DNA from: Homarus americanus
Lineage: Eukaryota; Arthropoda; Malacostraca; Decapoda; Nephropidae
Assembly: GCF_018991925.1 (NCBI RefSeq)
Contig: NW_024756914.1
Location: forward strand, 7,368,031 to 7,432,030
Direction of reading: 5' to 3'
Length of the DNA stretch: 64,000 bases
The notes under the pieces are model-generated. The model was not told the origin of the DNA and made no database searches. It saw only the letters and a list, made by a program, of their open reading frames with translations. Both the position numbers and the translations under genes were made by a program. Positions 58,467 through 64,000 of this stretch are shown here, piece by piece. Each line of letters begins with the position of its first letter. Position 1 is the first letter of the stretch.

Positions 58467-58975
58467 AATATGCTCAGCTACTGTACACTTACGTCACTCG
58501 GTTTAAATCTCCCAATTAACTCGACCCATCGTAACCTTATGATTTCCCCATTAAGAAAATCATGGAGGTGGTGTTTACTTTTTACTCCCCCACCACCACC
58601 ACCCCCACCACCTACACCTCCTCTACCACCACGTAAAAGTCAAGGGTTCTCGTATCGATCTCATTGTACTCAACAGCTTCCATGAATAAAGAGTGAGATA
58701 TAAAGGTTGACAGCCGAGAACCTGTGTCAAAGATTCTCATTCTCTCTACCCCATTTCTTTATTGCTATCCCCCTTTTCTATTTCTCTCTTCCATTGCTAT
58801 CTCTTTCTCTGCTCCCTCCCAAATTCTCTCTCCACCCTCTGCTTATCTCTCCTCCCTCTAGTTCTCTCATCCCCTTTCTATCTCTCCCCATCCATTTTAA
58901 ATCCAGTAAAGAAGAATATAAGCACTTTGTACCCATGCTAACCACGTACAGTACCTGGCAATGACCAATAAAACG
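58467..58975. other. Unique sequence with (CCA)n and C/T-rich part
   Basis: CCACCACCACC run near 58590-58632, pyrimidine-rich 58738-58895. Frame 58707-58964 is Ser/Leu/Phe low complexity. Confidence 0.5.
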
Positions 58976-58979
58976 TACA

Positions 58980-59460
58980 CAAGTACTTCTGTTCCATCGC
59001 TAAATACAGTAATACCAATACCACATAGGTACTTATGTTCCATCGCTAAATACAGTAATACCAATACCACATAGGTACTTCTGTTCCATTGCTAAATACA
59101 GTAATACCAATACCACATAGGTACTTCTGTTCCATTGCTAAATACAGTAATACCAATACCACATAGGTACTACTTCTGTTCCATCGCTAAATACAGTAAT
59201 ACCAATACCACATAGGTACTTATGTTCCATCGCTAAATACAGTAATACCAATACCACATAGGTACTTCTGTTCCATTGCTAAATACAGTAATACCAATAC
59301 CACATAGGTACTTCTGTTCCATTGCTAAATACAGTAATACCAATACCACATAGGTACTTCTGTTCCATTGCTAAATACAGTAATACCAATACCACATAGG
59401 TACTTCTGTTCCATTGCTAAATACAGTAATACCAATACTATACACACCACAAATATTTCC
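58980..59460. repeat. 46-bp minisatellite with four-unit higher-order block
   Basis: Ten copies of a 46-bp unit containing TTCCATTGCTAAATACAGTA and ATACCAATACCACATAGG. Diagnostic positions (CTTCTG or CTTATG; CATCGC or CATTGC) give the order A-B-C-C, A'-B-C-C, C, C, so a four-unit block of about 184 bp was duplicated and the last type then expanded. A' has a 3-bp TAC insertion. Diverged copies follow to about 59570. Confidence 0.96.
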
Positions 59461-59570
59461 AAGTACCATCGCTAAATACAGAAATACAGTAATACCAAGT
59501 ACACCACAAGCATTTCTATTCCCACACCACAAGTTATTTTTAAGTTTCAGGGCTAAATAAAGTTAGAAGC

Positions 59571-59747
59571 TAAACATAACAGCATTATATCAGGCCTTTA
59601 ACGGTTTGTTTCGTGATATTCCCTTTATACCGAAAAATATTTAAGGGAGATAACTCTTTAAATCACACGGTATTGTTTGGTGATGGCCGCTTTACACTGG
59701 ACATACCTTAAAGGGGTTTTATAAATAACATCCAAGGGCAATGACAT
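59571..59747. other. Unique spacer
   Basis: No feature recognised. Confidence 0.5.
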
Positions 59748-60463
59748 CCTTAAATCACATGCACACCTTACCAGTTCAGGACCAGCAACCTAACCTAACC
59801 CTTAAATCACATGCACACCTTACCAGTTCAGGACCAGCAACTTAACCTAACCCTTAAATCACATGCACACCTTACCAGTTCATGACTAACCTAACCTAAC
59901 CCTTAAATCACATGCACACCTTACCAGTTCAGGGCCAAAAACCTAACCTAACCCTTAAATCACACGCACACCTTACCAGTTCATGACCAACCTAATCTAA
60001 CCCTTAAATCACATGCACACCTTACCAGTTCAGGACCAAAAACCTAACCTAACCCTTAAATCACACGCACACCTTACCAGTTCATGACCAACCTAATCTA
60101 ACCCTTAAATCACATGCACACCTTACCAGTTCAGGACCAAAAACCTAAACCCTAAATCACAGGCACACCTTACCAGTTCATGACCAACCCAACCTAACCC
60201 TTAAATCACATGCACACCTTACCAGTTCAGGGCCAAAAACCTAACCTAACCCTTAAATCACACGCACACCTTACTAGTTCAGGGCCAAAAACCTAACCTA
60301 ACCCTTAAATCACATACACACCTTACCAGTTCATGACCAACCTAACCTAACCCTTAAATCACACGCACACCTTACTAGTTCAGGGCCAAAAACCTAACCT
60401 AACCCTTAAATCACATACACACCTTACCAGTTCAGGACCAGCAACCTAACCTAACCCTTAATT
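59748..60463. repeat. ~50-bp repeat, alternating A/B units with CCTAACCTAACCC
   Basis: Fourteen units, each CCTTAAATCACATGCACACC plus TTACCAGTTCA, ending with two CCTAA pentamers. Type A ends GGACCAAAAACC, type B ends TGACCAACC. Units 3-10 alternate B/A, giving a dimer of about 101 bp (for example 59953 to 60054); units 11-14 form another pair type with TTACTAG and CACATACAC variants. Every unit carries the telomere-type pentamers. Confidence 0.95.
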
Positions 60464-60963
60464 ACGAAAAATTTTACCACCTGACAAAAAACTCGGGGGA
60501 AAAAACACGTATAAACAAACTAAACAAAAAAACAAAAACAAAGGATGACAGTGGACAGCCATCCAATAAAAACAAAAACATTCGGTGGCGGCGGTGAGAT
60601 TAATAGTAATTGGTAGGCGGCCAAAAATAATTTCCACTGGTCTTTTATTTTTCCAATCCTGCGCGAAAATATACCACTAGACCATTTTCCGCCTCAAAAC
60701 TAAGCAAAAATAAAGATAAAAATAAATTAAATATCCCAAAAGCCTCATTTTCTCAATAACACAAAATCCCAACAACTTTAAAGCTAAATAAAATGTCTTC
60801 TTTCAATAGGCCAAAAAAAAAATCAAATATCTTTTATTAATGCGAAAATATGTACCATTAACTTTTTTTTTAAGATCGTTGGGAAAAACTACCAGCAGAC
60901 CTTTTATCCCCGCTTCCAGCCTCTACATTAACCGCCTAATTCACAAAATTATTTCCCATCTCT
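60464..60963. other. A-rich unique sequence
   Basis: AAACAAA-type runs and AT-rich DNA. Plus frame 60840-61142 (100 codons) is unrecognised. Confidence 0.5.
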
Positions 60964-61000
60964 TATGGAGGGAGGGAGGGAGGGAGGGAGGGGGGAGGGA
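60964..61000. repeat. (GGGA)n microsatellite
   Basis: About eight GGGA units with an inner G7; strong quadruplex potential. Confidence 0.94.
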
Positions 61001-61127
61001 TGTGTTGCAATTCTCAACACGTGCAATATATTTATTGCTAAGTGCAGGCCAACTGTGCCTTTGTAATATTTCACGTTTGTTTCCCAATATTGGAGCGGCG
61101 CCTTTAATAACTGCAAAAAAAGTGTCT

Positions 61128-61205
61128 GATAACCGAATATAGGCACTTCTAATAACCGAATACAGGCGTCTCTATTAACCGAAAACGGGCGCCTCTAATA
61201 ACAGA
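61128..61205. repeat. ~24-bp ATAACCGAATACAGGCG repeat, three copies
   Basis: Three diverged copies of TAACCGAATACAGGCGTCTC plus TA. Confidence 0.8.
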
Positions 61206-61303
61206 CACGTACAGTATACAGCTATATTGAACAAGACATCTTAAGTTACATCATCACCTAATTGTTGTAAATCACCAAAACTTTCTCTTGAAATTTGTTG
61301 GGG

Positions 61304-61350
61304 AAGCAAAGCAAAGCAAAGCGAAATAAAGCAAAGCACACACACACACC
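61304..61350. repeat. (GCAAA)n and (CA)n tract
   Basis: Six GCAAA-like pentamers followed by a short CA run. Confidence 0.9.
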
Positions 61351-61900
61351 AGTCATCATCTACCATAACCCATGACTCCCATGACTAAGAGATTATTCAC
61401 AAGTGTTTATTTTTGGTGGTAACTATTTTTAAACTTGTACATTTCTTTATTCTCACCTTTTTCTATATGACAAAGCTTTTCAATATATGTACCTAATAAA
61501 AGACTACCAGCATGACGTGTGTGGCCGGCCAGACGACAGACACCCATACGGCAGCTGGTGTAACACGCCATGCAGCCTTCCTCCCTCGGTGACAAAACGC
61601 GAATAAACATACAACCAGACAATTGTGTGCAAAGCATTTTGACATTGTGGCCACAGCCTCGCCCGACCGATGTAGTGAATAACATGACAAAAACTAAACA
61701 AAAATCTTAATAAAGTACAACAATAGGTGTGTTATGAGACTACCATGGTTAATACTCAATGTCATAAGTCTGGCTACAACAAACATGGAAATTAAAGTTT
61801 TTCATTCATACATACACAAAACATTGCACAAATACATTACATTCACATAACATACATAGGCACATATTTGTTTCTTCTTGCGAAATTTCTTGAAAGAACA
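61351..61900. other. Unique sequence
   Basis: Minus-strand frames at 61407-61701 (65-92 codons in three phases) are unrecognised. GC rises at 61500-61680. No gene supported. Confidence 0.45.
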
Positions 61901-63090
61901 ATAAAACAAATAATGAAAACAAACAGCTCTCATGACCCTGACCTCTGACCTATTACTGTAAAAGTCAACAATATTAAGTCAATTTATATCTAGTGTTATC
62001 TAAATCAGAAGTGTTGCGGACACGAGAATTTGAACTGTCGCGCAACGCAAAAAATCACCAACAATAACCTCGGACTTGTTCGTAAAAGTGAGGAGGGTTC
62101 ACACTTACACAATATTCACCTATGACCTTGTTTAAGTGTTGATGTTCACAGCCACACCATATTCACCACACTTGTATTAATACTGTATCGGCACATAAAA
62201 AGGGTCGACTTTATCGCCCACAATCTATTACTTAAGTCTGTGACCTTGACCTTTGGTATATTGCCGCTATAATCAACATGACTCAACACCAGAAAGCGTT
62301 TATATATTAGATTTTATTATTTGAACATCATAAAAAAAACATTCGTAAGCGGGAGAAAGTATTAAAAAAAAAATTCTATCAGTAAGTGGACGAGGGACCA
62401 TCTCCCCATCTGTCGTAAAACTAAGCAACGTTTGTTTCACCAGTAAGTATTTAATAAAGTTTTATTTCGTTACTGGCCGAGAGTACACACGCTCCAGAAA
62501 GTATCTTGACCATTTGGTATTAGACAACAGACGAAGGATTTTGAAAACCCTACTAAGACAACAGAAGTACCATTGTTCATTTGGAAATTCATCGGTCCTG
62601 TGTGTTAAGATTTTTTTTGTTAGAGTATATACGTAAGCAGTTCAGTTATTACTACACGAAAACGTAATTTTCTAGCCTGATCGACCGGGACCTCACACTG
62701 CTGGTCGGGAATATTGGGAAGGTAACTTGCACATCTACACCAAGACACGCGCTCATGTTTACCGTTTATGAACATACTCACAAAAATAGGGGAGTTACTA
62801 CACGGAAACAAAGATGTTTCTAGTTCCGTAACCTTGACCTCTGATATATAACATAAGTACCACTTGGGAAACTCATTACACTATGAATTGTTCCCAAGTT
62901 TCATTAATACGTCCATGTCAAGCGATACTAAAAAAATAATTAAAATTTTTAGCTCTGGCGGCCTTGACAGTCGAAACTCAGCCAAAAAGCAACACCTTAA
63001 GCCAAAAGTTAATTAAATATGATGACTCAAATACCTGCACTATAAGGCTCCAGTGATGGCATAAAACAAGTGCGCAAGACGGATAGACGG
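61901..63090 (+). repeat. Cluster of degraded dispersed repeats
   Basis: CTGTGACCTTGACCTTTGGT (near 62238), GTAACCTTGACCTCTGATAT (62826) and GACCCTGACCTCTGACC (61935) recur, and 62890-62920 reads CCCAAGTTTCATTAATACGT then CCATG. The tail GACGGATAGACGGAT is at about 63078. From general familiarity, the combination of TGACCTTGACCTT, CCAAGTTTCATTA and GACGGACAGACGG occurs in interspersed repeats of crustaceans and molluscs. Copies are fragmentary, and boundaries are uncertain. Confidence 0.4.
62521..62600 (+). repeat. Dispersed repeat family A, copy 3
   Basis: GACGAAGGATTTTGAAAACC plus CTACTAAGACAACAGAAGT, then TTGTTCATTTGGAAATTCAT. Matches copies at 2758-2838 and 32156-32230, with the TGTTCAT...GAAATT part shared best with copy 1. 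Confidence 0.6.
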
Positions 63091-63814
63091 ATCAGTTCCA
63101 ATATCCCATCGACAGCTTACAGAGTCGATATAACTCGGGTAAAGGCAGGCACAGCATACCGTGGTACACATGAGCTATGCACAGTTCGGAATAAAATCCG
63201 TCCAAACGGAATGTCAGCCAAGAAAGGCGCGAGAAGAGCTAGCTAGAGAACCCGTGACTAGTGCATGCCAATACCAACACCTGGCGAGAGAAAATCCGCC
63301 AAATCTGTGCGGTGGTGACGCTCCAATACCCACCATGATCGTCTGCACACCATCTGCAGACTCCCTGTTACGCAACACTGCCACCCGCGTAAGATATCGC
63401 TTTTTTTTATATATAAAATGAACTTACGTACGACGCACCTAAAAATTCATCTTCTAGCGTGTAGGTTCGCGCAACCAGGTAACACGCCCGGGCCATGTGT
63501 GCACCGTGACTTTTCAAACACAATTACACCCTCGTCGCCTCCTCCCGTCACCATCCACTTACCACCATCCCCTCGCACCTCATTCCTCGTTACTCTCCCA
63601 CTCTCTTATCATTCTGCCCACAACGGAACACATACCGTGTTACTGCGCTCACATTAAAATGCCAACGCCCCCCCCCCCATAGATACCACCTGCCCTGCCT
63701 CTCCCTGCCACCGCTCAAACATATCCCCTTCCACACCCTTCACGACTCTCACACCATCCCTGTTCTGTGCTCCTCTCCTACCATTTCACCCGCGTGTTAT
63801 GATCCATTGTATCA
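63091..63814. other. Unique sequence, C-rich towards the end
   Basis: Plus frame 63161-63421 (86 codons) is followed by a possible donor CGC|GTAAGA at about 63390; no family is recognised. C/T-rich DNA and a C11 run lie at 63520-63680. Confidence 0.4.
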
Positions 63815-64000
63815 CACCTCCCATACATCCCGGCACCCTTCCCATAGTGGCACACCTCCCATACATCCCGGCACCCTACCCATAGTGGCACACCTCCCAT
63901 ACATCCCGGCACCCTATGTGGCACACCTCCCATACATCCTGTACCCATAGTGGCACACCTCCCATACATCCATTCCCAGTGGCACACCTCCCATACATCC
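63815..64000. repeat. ~38-bp CACACCTCCCATACATCC minisatellite, continues past the window
   Basis: About five copies of GGCACACCTCCCATACATCC plus CGGCACCCTTCCCATAGT, with the second part shortened in later copies (to about 28 bp). The window ends within the array. Confidence 0.93.

Overview
The window looks like non-coding nuclear DNA of an arthropod, most likely a decapod crustacean. The reasons are a very high load of dinucleotide and trinucleotide microsatellites, many different minisatellites, repeated use of the pentamer CCTAA/TTAGG (the arthropod telomere motif), intermediate GC, and only broken remnants of non-LTR retrotransposons as recognisable protein sequence. The organism call is an inference; no marker gene is present. 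No complete protein-coding gene could be supported. Nearly all long open frames run through tandem repeats (polymers of Ser-Leu, Arg-Glu, His-Thr, Pro-rich and so on) and are artefacts of low-complexity DNA.

Layout. 0-9 kb: unique sequence with telomere-derived repeats (2.1 kb), a (TA)48 tract (3.25 kb), a small GC-rich patch with a perfect RFX X-box (4.9 kb) and a 32-bp minisatellite (6.5-7.4 kb). 9.2-11.4 kb: four adjacent minisatellites, two carrying an AAGCTTATT core. 11.4-20 kb: mostly unique DNA with 23-bp and 25-bp arrays and a CpG-rich block (17.8-18.5 kb) that is the best promoter/first-exon candidate, on the minus strand. 20-29 kb: C-rich and CA-derived arrays, including 1.1 kb of CCATCAA/(CA)n. 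29.5-32.5 kb: the longest unique stretch. 32-43 kb: very repeat-rich, with a 250-bp (CT)125 tract and C-rich and CA-derived minisatellites. 42.4-43.1 kb: a homogeneous 26-bp array. 45.5 kb and 52 kb: remnants of non-LTR reverse transcriptases. 52.8-53.8 kb: three neighbouring AAGCTT-type arrays, two of them in opposite orientation. 55.5-60.5 kb: 29-bp, 46-bp and 50/52-bp arrays with higher-order structure, and a 239-bp near-perfect inverted repeat lodged in a small minisatellite (57.3 kb). 61.9-63.1 kb: degraded dispersed repeats. The window ends inside a 38-bp array.

There is no operon-like or pathway-like arrangement to interpret. The most interesting content is repeat biology: several separate arrays share one AAGCTTATT-centred core, two arrays are built from degenerate telomere pentamers, and several show clear higher-order units. 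Promoter and exon calls are weak and marked as such.
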